Source of the DNA: Oscillospiraceae bacterium
GTDB taxonomy: Bacteria; Bacillota; Clostridia; Oscillospirales; Acutalibacteraceae
Direction of reading: 5' to 3'
NCBI GenBank assembly: GCA_003538135.1
Contig: DPOR01000002.1
Span: 1-64,000 of the forward strand
DNA: 64,000 bases
Shown here: in pieces, positions 23,482 to 32,132 of the stretch
Layout of the letters: every line of letters starts with the position of its first letter
Position numbering within the stretch: the stretch's first letter is position 1
Notes under the pieces: model-generated
Told to the model about the DNA's origin: nothing
What the model saw: the letters and a program-made list of their open reading frames with translations, nothing else
Database searches by the model: none
Translations under genes and position numbers: made by a program

Positions 23482-23520
23482 CAACCCCTCAGTCTCGGCT
23501 TCTCCGAGCCTCCCCTTTCC
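23482..23520. repeat. Solitary half of the 32.7-kb palindromic repeat family
   Basis: Its complement reads GGAAAGGGGAGGCTCGGAGA then AGCCGAGACTGAGGGGTTG, the same layout (GGGGAG, short hairpin, CTGAGGGGTTG) as each half of the element at 32692-32852. Only one half is present here. Confidence 0.6.
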
Positions 23521-23568
23521 GGAACGCCATAATTTCAACACCCCGCAAAATCCAATTACCGCATAAAT

Positions 23569-23611
23569 AACAACCGACCGCGACAGGCTAACCCGTTGCG
23601 GCCGGTTGTTT
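23569..23611 (-). terminator. Terminator of the two-component operon
   Basis: On the minus strand AACAACCGGCCGCAAC pairs with GTCGCGGTCGGTTGTT, followed by ATTTATG, 20 bases after the kinase stop. Strong stem, weak T-run. Confidence 0.75.
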
Positions 23612-23630
23612 TCTTATGCACTTGCGCTCG

Positions 23631-25265
23631 TTAGGCGCCGGCTTTATTTTCCCTGAATGTTACGGTGAATTCGCTGCCCTCGCCGTAGACTGAGGTGACG
23701 TCGGCCTTTCCGCCGTGGAGCGTCGCTATCTGGCTGACGAGCGAAAGCCCCAGCCCGAAGCCGCTCTCGCGGCTGCGCGATTCGTCCGCGCGGTAGAATC
23801 TGCCCCATATCTTCGGCAGATCCTCGTCCTTTATGCCTATGCCGTCGTCTTTTACCGAGAGCGTGACGCCGTCTTTGCTCTTGAGCGTTACTTCAATGTG
23901 CCCGCCGTCTCTGCCGTATTTGACGGCGTTCGAGAGCAGGTTTTCGAGCATCAGCGAGATGAGCTGAGCCTGCGCGGGAATTACTATGCCGTCCTCAATA
24001 TCTGCCGTGAGCGTAATGTTCTTTGCGAGCGGGAAGTCGGCGCAAAGCTTTTTGACAAGTGCGCTCAGGTCGGTGTCCTCGAGCTTGTAGCGCCTGTCAC
24101 CCTGCTCCGTGCGCGAGAGCGTCAGCAGCGCCGTGACGAGCTTTGTCATCTTGTCCGTCTGCTCGTCTACGGACGAGAGCGCTTCAAGCATATCCTCCTC
24201 GCTCGCCTTGTCGGACAGCGCGTATTCGCATTCCGCCTTTATTACGGCGAGCGGAGTGCGCAGTTCGTGCGAAGCATCCGAGGTGAACCGCTTCTCATTT
24301 TCAAATGAGGTCTGGAGCCTTGCGAGCATATCGTTGAAGGTCTCGGCGAGAGTATAAATTTCGTCCGCGCTCTTCTCGGGCTCAATGCGCTTTGACAGGT
24401 CCGCGCCGTCGGTTATCTCGCGCGCCGAGCGGCAGATGTTTTCTACCGGCTTCATCGTCTTGCGCGATATCAGATACGCCCCGACTGCCGCAATGATAAT
24501 GAATATCGGGAAAATATATATTACAGTCTTGTTTATCGCGTCAAACGCGCTCTTAGCGGCATCCGCGTTTATGAATCCGCGCACCCACACGGGGGGATAG
24601 GTCGACTCGCTGCAAATAAACTCGACTTTGAAAACGGTTCTGTCCGAAGTCGAGGGGAGCTCGACGCTCAGGGACTTCACCTTGTCGCGGGTCAGTCCCG
24701 CGTGCTCGAGCGCGATATCGACAGCCTTTTCGCTGCTTATTCCGTCCTTGAACACGGTGGTTTTGTAGACGGGGTCACTGAGCTCGGACATCACCGTGTC
24801 GGCCTCATATTTGATTATCTTCCCTGAAAATGCGTCTATCTCATACTCGTATTTGTTGAAATCAAGGCGGGTGTCGTAATAATAATATTTGCTCCCGTCC
24901 GCTTCAAATGAGCCGATGCTGCCGTTTTTGAGGTTTTCGCCGTTTATAAGCGCGGCGGGGGACTCGCCGTCGAGGTATCGGCCGTTCGAATCAAACACGT
25001 TGCAGTAAACATCGTCGTAGAAGAAAGCAAAGTCGTTTTCTATTTCCAAAATCCCGTTTTTGTATTCTATCTCGTCCACGTTGCGCTCGACGGTACTTAT
25101 CAGCTCGTTTTGCAGGCGCGAATCGGTTATCTGCGAGCCGGTTATCAGTATGCCGAAAAGGCCGAGCGAGCAGACTGCCGCTATGAGCAGAGTTATCCAG
25201 ACCGTTATGCGAAGCCTGAATGAGGAGCGGCGCAGCGCGGGTTTTATTTTTTTATCTGATGACAT
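23631..25265 (-). CDS. Sensor histidine kinase with PepSY-like sensor
   Basis: 544 residues from the ATG at 25263-25265, which overlaps the regulator gene by 14 bases. First span at about 20-42, an extracellular region of about 200 residues including a PepSY-like segment (FKDGISSEKAVDIALEHAGL), second span near 243-265, HAMP (YLISRKTMKPVENICRSARE), HisKA with FTSDASHELRTPLAVIKAE (His near 332), and the ATPase domain with NLLSNAVKYG, DDGIGI and GFGLGLSL. It phosphorylates the regulator encoded just upstream. PepSY suggests sensing of peptides or envelope proteases. It lies upstream of the fibre locus but has its own terminator, so control of that locus is inference. Confidence 0.93.
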   Translation of the reverse strand: MSSDKKIKPALRRSSFRLRITVWITLLIAAVCSLGLFGILITGSQITDSRLQNELISTVERNVDEIEYKNGILEIENDFAFFYDDVYCNVFDSNGRYLDGESPAALINGENLKNGSIGSFEADGSKYYYYDTRLDFNKYEYEIDAFSGKIIKYEADTVMSELSDPVYKTTVFKDGISSEKAVDIALEHAGLTRDKVKSLSVELPSTSDRTVFKVEFICSESTYPPVWVRGFINADAAKSAFDAINKTVIYIFPIFIIIAAVGAYLISRKTMKPVENICRSAREITDGADLSKRIEPEKSADEIYTLAETFNDMLARLQTSFENEKRFTSDASHELRTPLAVIKAECEYALSDKASEEDMLEALSSVDEQTDKMTKLVTALLTLSRTEQGDRRYKLEDTDLSALVKKLCADFPLAKNITLTADIEDGIVIPAQAQLISLMLENLLSNAVKYGRDGGHIEVTLKSKDGVTLSVKDDGIGIKDEDLPKIWGRFYRADESRSRESGFGLGLSLVSQIATLHGGKADVTSVYGEGSEFTVTFRENKAGA

Positions 25266-25917
25266 AGCCTGCACCCCTCACGGTGTGAATAAGTTTCGTA
25301 TCCTCGCCCTCGTCTAGCTTCTTGCGCAGATACCTGATATATACGTCGACGACGTTCGTGCCGCCCTCGTAGTCGTAGTTCCAGATGTGATCCTCTATTT
25401 TCTCGCGGCTGAGCACAACGCCCTTGTTCATCACGAGGTAGCACAGCAGCTCATACTCCTTCGCAGAGAGCGATATCTCCCTGCCCGCGCGCTCAACGCG
25501 CCTCGATGCGGTATCGACGGTCAGGTCGCCTACGGAGATTATGCCGGTCTTTCCCCCGTATTTTTTGCGCGTCATAACGCGAAGCCGCGCAGAGAGCTCG
25601 TCGAACGAAAACGGCTTTATCAAGTAGTCGTCCGCCCCGAGGTCGAGCCCCGTGACCCTATCCTCTATGCTGTCGCGCGCAGTCAGAAACAGTACGGGCG
25701 TGTCTATGCCCTGCGCCCTTATCTTTTTGACAAGCTCAAAGCCGTTCATGACGGGCATGGTGACGTCAAACACAGCCGCGTCATAGTCGGCCGATGTTAT
25801 GAGGTCATATGCCTCGCCGCCGTCAAAGCAGCTGTCCACGCTGTAGCCGGCCGCCTTGAGCTGCTTTGTGATTATCCTGTTGAGGCTCTTCTCGTCCTCG
25901 GCAAACAAAACACGCAT
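25252..25917 (-). CDS. OmpR/PhoB-family response regulator
   Basis: 221 residues. Receiver domain with acidic pocket (EDE at 7-9), phospho-acceptor Asp51 in AAVFDVTMP, Thr in LFLTARD and Lys in YLIKPFSF; C-terminal winged helix from about 125 (SLSAKEYELLCYLVMNKG, then NVVDVYIRYLRKKLDEGED). It is the DNA-binding partner of the adjacent kinase. The ribosome site is GGAGGTGTTCC. A promoter with a period-11 direct repeat lies just upstream, suggesting self-regulation. Confidence 0.95.
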   Translation of the reverse strand: MRVLFAEDEKSLNRIITKQLKAAGYSVDSCFDGGEAYDLITSADYDAAVFDVTMPVMNGFELVKKIRAQGIDTPVLFLTARDSIEDRVTGLDLGADDYLIKPFSFDELSARLRVMTRKKYGGKTGIISVGDLTVDTASRRVERAGREISLSAKEYELLCYLVMNKGVVLSREKIEDHIWNYDYEGGTNVVDVYIRYLRKKLDEGEDTKLIHTVRGAGYVIR

Positions 25918-25935
25918 TGGAACACCTCCGGTATA

Positions 25936-25979
25936 ATTATACGGATTTTATCGTAGCGTGTAAAGATTAAAAGAAGATT
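25936..25979 (-). promoter_or_regulatory. Promoter and period-11 direct repeat upstream of the regulator
   Basis: On the minus strand: -35 TTTACA (25959-25964), 17-base spacer, -10 TATAAT (25936-25941). Upstream, AATCTT occurs twice exactly 11 bases apart (complements at 25963-25968 and 25974-25979), the spacing used by OmpR-family dimers. Confidence 0.65.
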
Positions 25980-26082
25980 AGAACCCCAAAGCGGCGTAAA
26001 AATAGCAGGAGCTTTTACGGACTACGTCTGTGCGGCAGGCTATTGTCCTTGCAAAATGCCGCTATAACTCACGGTTATCTCC

Positions 26083-26125
26083 AAAAAAACAAGACCGACC
26101 GCAGAGCTTTCCCCTGCGGTCGGTC
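26083..26125 (-). terminator. Minus-strand terminator with no obvious upstream gene
   Basis: Perfect 12-pair stem GACCGACCGCAG/CTGCGGTCGGTC with a T-run (GTTTTTTTGG) only on the minus strand. The nearest minus-strand gene upstream stops at 27096, beyond a plus-strand gene, so it would stop antisense transcription or an unannotated transcript. Confidence 0.7.
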
Positions 26126-26231
26126 GCCGATAAATCCCCTGAACAAAATGAAACGGAAAGGGAGCTGAATATAATCGCCGCGAAAAGCCCTCATAAAGCC
26201 TAACGTCCTCCGTTTTTGTCGTATGAGATTA

Positions 26232-26260
26232 TTGACACAAATAAGGGTAAAGAGTATATT
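26232..26260 (+). promoter_or_regulatory. Sigma-A promoter for NlpC/P60-like lipoprotein
   Basis: -35 TTGACA (26232-26237), 17-base spacer, -10 TATATT (26255-26260), 22 bases before the start codon. Confidence 0.82.
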
Positions 26261-26281
26261 AGAATAAACGGAGGCGATATG

Positions 26282-26986
26282 ATGAAAAAACGAATAATTG
26301 CGGCGGCTGTTTGCATCTTAATGCTGTCGGCCTTCACCGCCTGCGCCCAAAAGCCGGCGCAGAACAAGCCGAGCGTTACCGAGACGGAGAACGGAAGTAT
26401 TTTAGCCGGTTCGGATAAGACGGCGGCGCCCGAAACAACGGAAGCTGAGTCCGAGTCAACCGAGACCGCGCCGAAAACGACGGAATCAGCCGAAAGGCAC
26501 ACGGAGGCACAGACCTCAAGACCCGCTCCGACAACCGAAAAAAGAGCACAAACTACCGTGAAAAAGCCCGAAAAGACGACGAAAACAGAGACGACAAAGG
26601 CGTTTGAATACGATATGTCGAATCCGGCGGTCAAGGCGGTAATGTCGATGGTCGGCGAGAAGCACAGATGCACCGAGGTTGCCGAGGCGGCTGTTGAGCA
26701 GGCCGGCTTGAGCGGCTGGCGTACCTTTGAGGAGGACGGCTGGACATACAGAATCCTCGAGCCCGAGGGCTTTATCGACTTAGGGCCGAAGGTTACGAAA
26801 GCGCAAATCCGCCCCGGCGATATTCTCTATTATGCCGACGGCGGCAGGGGTGAATCGCACGTTGCCGTGTATGTCGGAAACGGTCAGGCCGTCCACGGTA
26901 ACTGGACAACGGACGGCACGACAAAGCTTGCCCGCGCTTTCTACCGCGAGCCGACGTATATAATACATATAGATTACGGCAAATAA
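26282..26986 (+). CDS. Lipoprotein with NlpC/P60-like domain
   Basis: 234 residues. The second of two adjacent ATGs (26282) is spaced seven bases from GGAGG. The lipoprotein signal ends at SAFTACA, followed by a Thr/Glu/Lys-rich linker of about 90 residues and a C-terminal NlpC/P60-like hydrolase domain: Cys in HRCTEVAEAAVEQAG, then GDILYYADGGRGESHVAVYV and GQAVHGN with the candidate His. Such domains cut peptidoglycan stem peptides or related amides. The active Cys is preceded by R rather than the usual D/Y-x-S context, so it may be a CHAP-like variant. Monocistronic, with its own promoter and terminator. Confidence 0.78.
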   Translation: MKKRIIAAAVCILMLSAFTACAQKPAQNKPSVTETENGSILAGSDKTAAPETTEAESESTETAPKTTESAERHTEAQTSRPAPTTEKRAQTTVKKPEKTTKTETTKAFEYDMSNPAVKAVMSMVGEKHRCTEVAEAAVEQAGLSGWRTFEEDGWTYRILEPEGFIDLGPKVTKAQIRPGDILYYADGGRGESHVAVYVGNGQAVHGNWTTDGTTKLARAFYREPTYIIHIDYGK

Positions 26987-26999
26987 AAAGTAAAATTGC

Positions 27000-27046
27000 A
27001 AAAGGCCATAATCCGTGAGCTGCGGATTATGACCTTTGTTTTATAT
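27000..27046 (+). terminator. Terminator of NlpC/P60-like gene
   Basis: Fifteen-pair stem AAAGGCCATAATCCG/CGGATTATGACCTTT with one mismatch, followed by GTTTTAT. Confidence 0.85.
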
Positions 27047-27095
27047 TTTGCCCGCTCAAGCTGCCGAATCGGACGGCGTTTTCGCCTTGGGTCGT

Positions 27096-28244
27096 TTAGA
27101 CCTCGGGTATCTCCAGAACTATCTCATGCCCTGTCTGTGCGGAGCGGTAGAGTCCGTCGAGTATTGCCTGATTGTATATGGCCTGGCTCGTCGGGACGGG
27201 TGCTTCGCCGCCCTCTTTGACAGCGTCGAGGAACTTTCTGACCTTCCAGTAGAACACGCCCTCCTCGGGCTCTTCGAGCATTGGGACGACCGTCTCAACC
27301 TCTGCTTCGCCGATGTTTCTGTATATTTTCAGCGGAGCGTCAATGCTGCCCCAGTGACCGGATGACGGAATTTTCAGTCCGGCCTTTGTTCCGAGAACGA
27401 CCGTATCGCCCATGGTGTCGACGTTCATAGCCCACGCGGTCTTGAAGTCGATAGTCAGGCCGCCCTCGAGGCGGACAAAGCCCGCCGCAAAATCGTCAAC
27501 GCCGAAAACATCCTTGTATTTATAGTCGTCGGCCTTGCCGAAATAGTCGGAGAGGAAGCCCGTGACGGTCAGCGGCTTGGGATAGCCCATGCCGTTCAAT
27601 ACCATGTCGAGCGCATAGCAGCCGATGTCGCCGAGCGCACCGATGCCGCCCGTCTCTTTCTCTATGAATGTAGTGCCGAACGGGGTCGGGATACCTCTGC
27701 GCCTGCCGCCGCCTATCTGAATATGATAGACCTTGCCCAGCTCGCCGGACTCGATTATGTATTTTATCATCTGCATATTCGGGTTGTAGCGCGGCTGGAA
27801 GCCGACGGAGACTATCTTTCCGTTTCTCTTCTCGGCCTTTCTTATCTCAACGGCCTCGTCGAGGGTGACGCACATGGGCTTTTCGAGCAGGACATTGACC
27901 CCGTGGTCGAGCGCGTATATGGTGCACTCCGCATGGGTCATATTGTAGGTGCAGACGCTGACCGCGTCAAGCTCCTCGTTGTCTATGAGCTCCTTATGCG
28001 AGCGGTAGACTCTGACTCCCTCGGGGGCATTCCATTTCTTGAGAAATGCCTCGGCCTTACCGTCAACAAGATCCGCCACGCCGACAAGCTCAACGTCGGG
28101 CATCTTGAGATATTCGCTGATGTGGCTCTCCGCTATCCAGCCTGTGCCGATTATACCGACCTTGAGCTTCTTGCTCGTGTCGATGCTGTAATTGTCCTGA
28201 TCCTTTTTGAAGAGGTTCAGGTCGTTTGCTCTTTTGTCAGACAT
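27096..28244 (-). CDS. Gfo/Idh/MocA-family oxidoreductase
   Basis: 382 residues. After a 27-residue lead-in the Rossmann fold starts with KVGIIGTGWIAESHISEYLK; the family EKP motif appears as NVLLEKPMCVTLDEA; GGIGALGDIGCYALDMVLNG is the conserved substrate-site helix. These enzymes use NAD(P) to oxidise or reduce sugars or cyclitols. There is no sugar operon next to it, so the substrate is unknown. The gene before it on the same strand is the pseudouridine synthase, 48 bases away. Confidence 0.9.
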   Translation of the reverse strand: MSDKRANDLNLFKKDQDNYSIDTSKKLKVGIIGTGWIAESHISEYLKMPDVELVGVADLVDGKAEAFLKKWNAPEGVRVYRSHKELIDNEELDAVSVCTYNMTHAECTIYALDHGVNVLLEKPMCVTLDEAVEIRKAEKRNGKIVSVGFQPRYNPNMQMIKYIIESGELGKVYHIQIGGGRRRGIPTPFGTTFIEKETGGIGALGDIGCYALDMVLNGMGYPKPLTVTGFLSDYFGKADDYKYKDVFGVDDFAAGFVRLEGGLTIDFKTAWAMNVDTMGDTVVLGTKAGLKIPSSGHWGSIDAPLKIYRNIGEAEVETVVPMLEEPEEGVFYWKVRKFLDAVKEGGEAPVPTSQAIYNQAILDGLYRSAQTGHEIVLEIPEV

Positions 28245-28292
28245 TTTTTTACCTCGCTTTTTTATATTTTTACGGGCTGCGCCCTTTTTTGC

Positions 28293-29015
28293 TTATATAA
28301 TCTCGGCCTCCGAGAATATCAATTTGCGCTCGTCGTCAGTCAACAGGCGGGCTTCACCCTCCTTGAGCGAATTGTCAAGCTTCAGCGCGCCTATCGCCGT
28401 TCTGCGAAGCGCCGAAACGCTGTTTCCGACCGACGCGAACATCCTCTTGACCTGATGGTACTTGCCCTCGCGTATCTGAGCGCACACCGCGGCGGGGTCA
28501 TCGCTCAGCTTTTTGAGTCTCGCGGGCAGACATTCCGTGCCGTCGCCGAGCACCGCGCCCTGCCGCAGAATATCGAGCTGCTCCTCGCTTATGCCGCTCT
28601 CGAGCGTCGCCTCGTAGGTCTTGTAGACATGGTGGGACGGCGAGATGAGTCGATGGGCAAAGTCGCCGTCGTCGGTGATTATCAAAAGCCCGGTAGTATC
28701 CTTGTCGAGTCTGCCTGCGGGGAAAAGTCCGCGCCTGCTGAGCTCGGGCGGCAGGAGATCGACGACCGTCGGGCAGTCGGGATCCTTTGCGGCGCTGAGT
28801 ACGCCGGAGGGCTTGTTGAGCATTATATAGAGATATCGGCGCACGGTGACTGTTTTTCCGTTTATCTTCAGCTCGTCGGAATTTATGTCGAGCTGCTCGT
28901 CGGCCGCAAATATTTTTTTGCCGTTCACCTCGACTGCGCCGCTTCTTATGAGCTGCCTTGCGCCGCTGCGGGAAATATTCATCTGCTTTGCAACTGTTTT
29001 ATCGAGCCTGTCCAA
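28293..29015 (-). CDS. RsuA/RluB-family pseudouridine synthase
   Basis: 240 residues from the TTG at 29013-29015, which has AAGGGGG seven bases upstream; the longer frame from 29072 has no ribosome site. N-terminal S4 RNA-binding domain (LDRLDKTVAKQMNISRSGAR), then the synthase domain with the catalytic Asp in GRLDKDTTGLLI and the closing motif GKYHQVKRMFASVG. It modifies uridine in 16S or 23S rRNA; the length and the GRLDKDT motif favour the RsuA type (16S U516). Confidence 0.9.
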   Translation of the reverse strand: MDRLDKTVAKQMNISRSGARQLIRSGAVEVNGKKIFAADEQLDINSDELKINGKTVTVRRYLYIMLNKPSGVLSAAKDPDCPTVVDLLPPELSRRGLFPAGRLDKDTTGLLIITDDGDFAHRLISPSHHVYKTYEATLESGISEEQLDILRQGAVLGDGTECLPARLKKLSDDPAAVCAQIREGKYHQVKRMFASVGNSVSALRRTAIGALKLDNSLKEGEARLLTDDERKLIFSEAEII

Positions 29016-29113
29016 TGCGGCGCCCCCTTCGGTTGATGAAAAAATTTTACCATAAAACAGAGAAATTAACAATATACAAATTAAAAATCATGCATTATAC
29101 ATACGAACAGCCG

Positions 29114-29143
29114 AGAAAAAATCCGGCAAATCTCTTTGCCGGA
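29114..29143 (-). terminator. Terminator of small membrane-protein gene
   Basis: On the minus strand TCCGGCAAA pairs with TTTGCCGGA around a short loop, followed by TTTTTTCTC, seven bases past the stop at 29150. Confidence 0.88.
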
Positions 29144-29149
29144 CGATTT

Positions 29150-29572
29150 TTATGATTCTGTTTTTGCAAAACATTTTCTGAACAGTATATATACAAATAT
29201 CGGTATCGCCGACAGCACCATCAGAGGAACGACCAATCCACCGTCGGCGCCGGTTATCGCCAGCGACAGCAACAACTCCGGCCACCAAACAAGCGGGAGA
29301 AGCAGCAATCCTAAAAAAAGTGATGCTCCCATTCCGAGTGCAAAACCATCTGATTTCTTTTTTCCCATAACTGCGCTTGTAACGGTATACAGCAATATTA
29401 AAGCAGCACTCACCACCGTCCCCGCCGTTGAATAGACGGCATTTCTCAGTTCATCCGGAAGTTTTATGTCGAAAAACACCAGCGCAGGCACAATGCCCGT
29501 TACAGTGCGAAACAGTACTATAGAGACGGCCGTCAAAATCTCTTTTTTTGAAAAACTGTTTGAGCTTTTCAT
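29150..29572 (-). CDS. Small four-span membrane protein, unknown
   Basis: 140 residues from the ATG at 29570-29572, preceded by AGGAGG; the longer frame to 29683 crosses the promoter. Four hydrophobic segments separated by short loops (ILTAVSIVLFRTVTGIVPAL; VYSTAGTVVSAALILLYTVT; LGMGASLFLGLLLLPLVWW; LMVLSAIPIFVYILF). No family is recognised. It has its own promoter and terminator. Confidence 0.65.
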   Translation of the reverse strand: MKSSNSFSKKEILTAVSIVLFRTVTGIVPALVFFDIKLPDELRNAVYSTAGTVVSAALILLYTVTSAVMGKKKSDGFALGMGASLFLGLLLLPLVWWPELLLSLAITGADGGLVVPLMVLSAIPIFVYILFRKCFAKTES

Positions 29573-29651
29573 TGCAGTCCTCCTGTTTTTGCGGAAAGTC
29601 TCAAAAGACCGCGGTATATTTTTATCGTATATAAATACTTCCTGCAATTTG

Positions 29652-29680
29652 ATTTTATCAAATATTTTTTTGCTTGTCAA
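29652..29680 (-). promoter_or_regulatory. Sigma-A promoter of small membrane-protein gene
   Basis: On the minus strand: -35 TTGACA (29675-29680), 17-base spacer, -10 TAAAAT (29652-29657). Confidence 0.82.
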
Positions 29681-29981
29681 CAATTTAAAAAAAGAGAAAT
29701 AAAACGCTGTTTTTCAGCCTTGTTAAATTAAAAAATTCCGCTTCTAAATGTGCCGAAGCTGTCAATAATAAAACCGAACAGCAGAAATGCGCGGCATTGC
29801 CGGCAAAATCTAAAATTTTTATTGCACAACGCCGCCGACGCAGAAAATGCAGTATAAATTTTTCGAAAAAGCCCTTTTCAATCGGGCAAAAAGATGATAT
29901 AATTTAATGTCGTAAAATGGATTTTACTATAGCTGATATCTGATACTTCTTTTGATATAAAACTATATAGGAGTGAACAAT

Positions 29982-31271
29982 TTGGAAAAGTTCGTGCTCA
30001 ACGGCGGCATACCCCTCAGAGGAGAGGTCAGCATAAGCGGCGCCAAAAATGCGGTCGTGGCTATTCTGCCCGCAACTATTCTTGCTCAGGACATTTGCAC
30101 TATCGAAAACATTCCCAACATCAGTGATGTTTACTATATGACAAAAATTCTCGAACAGCTCGGGGCGCAGATAAAGCGTCTGAGTAAGAGCACGCTCGAG
30201 ATAGATACGAGAGGGGTCAACTCCTACGTCGTGTCGCACGATATGACGAAGCATCTGCGCGCCTCTTACTATTTTATCGGCGCGCTGCTCGGCAGATTCC
30301 ACCGTGCGAAAGTCGCCATGCCCGGCGGCTGCAACTTCGGAGTGCGTCCTATCGACCGTCATATAAAGGGCTTTGAGCTTCTCGGCTCGACCGTCACTAT
30401 CGGCGAGAACGCCATTATTGACGCCGCCGCGGAGAGACTTGAGGGCAGCCCCGTCTACTTCGACGAGGCGTCCGTCGGCGCGACAGTCAATGTTATCCTC
30501 GCCGCAGTCAAGGCGAAGGGTCTGACCGTCATTGAAAACGCCGCCAAGGAGCCGCATATAGTCGACCTTGCAAACTTCCTCAACTCCATGGGAGCGGACA
30601 TACGCGGCGCCGGCACCGATACTATCAAGATTCGCGGCGTCGAGCATATGCACGGCTGCACCTATTCCATAATCCCCGACCAGATAGAGGCCGGCACCTA
30701 TATGATTGCCGCCGCCGCTACGGACGGAAACGTGCTTATAAAGAACGTCATCCCGAAGCATCTCGAGTCCATCTCCGCCAAGCTCATAGAGTGCGGCATT
30801 GATGTTATAGAAAATGACGACAGCGTCAGAGTCTGCGCCAACGGCAGACCCGGCAAGTGCACGATAAAGGCTATGCCCTATCCCGGCTTCCCGACCGATA
30901 TGCAGCCGCAGATGACCGCTCTTCTGAGTATCGCGGACGGCACGAGTTTCGTCTCCGAGGGCGTGTGGGATAACCGCTTCCGCTATGTCGAGCAGCTCAT
31001 CCGCATGGGCGCGTCGATAAAGGTCGAGGGCAAGATGGCGGTTGTCGAGGGCGTTGAGCAGCTCAAGGGCGCTCCCGTCAGAGCCGATGACCTGCGCGCG
31101 GGCGCGGCGATGATAATCGCCGGACTCATTGCCAAGGGCACTACCGAGATAGAAGAAATCTCGCATATCGACCGCGGATATGAGAACATTGTCGAAAAGC
31201 TCACGGGATTGGGCGCGGATATCCGCCGCGTAGACAGACCCGAGCCCGACGGCATCTCAAGAGCAGTCTGA
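29982..31271 (+). CDS. murA: UDP-N-acetylglucosamine 1-carboxyvinyltransferase
   Basis: 429 residues from the TTG at 29982, spaced seven bases from AGGAG; the GTG at 29973 lies inside that ribosome site. It transfers enolpyruvate from PEP to UDP-GlcNAc, the first committed step of peptidoglycan synthesis, in the cytoplasm. GEVSISGAKNAVVAILPATI is the N-terminal EPT motif; the PEP-reactive Cys is near residue 117 in PGGCNFGVRPID; FPTDMQPQMTALLS and RVDRPEPDGIS-like ends are normal. A TATAAT at 29898-29903 may be its -10, but no good -35 is visible. The gap 29684-29950 is otherwise empty. Confidence 0.96.
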   Translation: MEKFVLNGGIPLRGEVSISGAKNAVVAILPATILAQDICTIENIPNISDVYYMTKILEQLGAQIKRLSKSTLEIDTRGVNSYVVSHDMTKHLRASYYFIGALLGRFHRAKVAMPGGCNFGVRPIDRHIKGFELLGSTVTIGENAIIDAAAERLEGSPVYFDEASVGATVNVILAAVKAKGLTVIENAAKEPHIVDLANFLNSMGADIRGAGTDTIKIRGVEHMHGCTYSIIPDQIEAGTYMIAAAATDGNVLIKNVIPKHLESISAKLIECGIDVIENDDSVRVCANGRPGKCTIKAMPYPGFPTDMQPQMTALLSIADGTSFVSEGVWDNRFRYVEQLIRMGASIKVEGKMAVVEGVEQLKGAPVRADDLRAGAAMIIAGLIAKGTTEIEEISHIDRGYENIVEKLTGLGADIRRVDRPEPDGISRAV

Positions 31272-31286
31272 AAACATTAACGCAAG

Positions 31287-31322
31287 AATCCTGCATCGGT
31301 CATGCCGGCGCAGGATTTTTTA
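31287..31322 (+). terminator. Terminator of murA
   Basis: AATCCTGC ... GCAGGATT stem followed by a short T-run (ATTTTTTA), directly before the ribosome site of the next gene, so it may be only partial. Confidence 0.7.
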
Positions 31323-31334
31323 AAGGAGCAAAAC

Positions 31335-32120
31335 ATGGCAAAATTCTGTCCGCTTTTTTCTTCGAGCAGCGGCAACTGCATATACATAGGCACCTCGGAC
31401 GGCGGCATACTCATAGACGCGGGCGTCAGCGCGAAACGGATAACCTCAGCGCTCGACAGCATAGGCGTATCGCCGGAGAGCATCGGCGCGATTTTCATAA
31501 CCCACGAGCACTCAGACCACGTAAACGGGCTGCGCGTCTTTGCGGGCAGCAGAAATATCGACGTTTACGCCTCGGCGGGCACGCTCGGAGCGCTCGACTC
31601 CATGTGCATATTAAACGGCAAATTCACGGCGCACGAGATAGACGAGAGCGGCGCGGAGGCGGCGGGGATATATGTAAAGCCCTTTGCAACGCCGCACGAT
31701 GCCGCGCAGAGCTGCGGCTACACGGCGGTCACGCCGGACGGCAGGCGCATATCCGTAGCCACAGATCTCGGACACATGACCGACACCGTGATGAACGCAA
31801 TATACGGCAGCGACCTCGTTATGCTTGAATCGAACCACGAGATAGACCTGCTCAGACGCGGTCCCTACCCCTATCCGCTAAAGCAGCGCATACTCTCGGA
31901 CAGGGGGCATCTGTCAAACACCGCCTGCTCCGATGCGGCGGTGAAGCTTCTTGATTCGGGCACGGTGCGCTTCATGCTCGGACATCTGAGCAAGCAGAAC
32001 AACACGCCGGAGCTCGCATACGAGACTACTCATTCGGCGTTCACCGTCCACGGCGCAAGGTCGGGCAGCGACTATCTGCTCGGCGTAGCGGGAGACAACG
32101 GAAAAGTCATAAGCTTCTGA
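31335..32120 (+). CDS. YycJ/WalJ-like metallo-beta-lactamase-fold hydrolase
   Basis: 261 residues from the ATG at 31335 behind AAAGGAG. The metal motif is THEHSDH near residues 54-60, with further ligands in SVATDLGHMTD and LGHLSKQN. YycJ/WalJ proteins are exonuclease-like MBL-fold hydrolases, often next to rlmH as here (12 bases). In Bacillus the pair lies in the walRK operon; no walRK is present in this window. Confidence 0.88.
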   Translation: MAKFCPLFSSSSGNCIYIGTSDGGILIDAGVSAKRITSALDSIGVSPESIGAIFITHEHSDHVNGLRVFAGSRNIDVYASAGTLGALDSMCILNGKFTAHEIDESGAEAAGIYVKPFATPHDAAQSCGYTAVTPDGRRISVATDLGHMTDTVMNAIYGSDLVMLESNHEIDLLRRGPYPYPLKQRILSDRGHLSNTACSDAAVKLLDSGTVRFMLGHLSKQNNTPELAYETTHSAFTVHGARSGSDYLLGVAGDNGKVISF

Positions 32121-32132
32121 ACGGAGGGCAAG

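Noticed and set aside
27723..29036. 437-codon plus-strand frame opposite the oxidoreductase and pseudouridine synthase
   Set aside because: It spans two convincing minus-strand genes and their gap with no ribosome site.
29904..31166. 420-codon minus-strand frame opposite murA
   Set aside because: Antisense shadow of an unmistakable murA.
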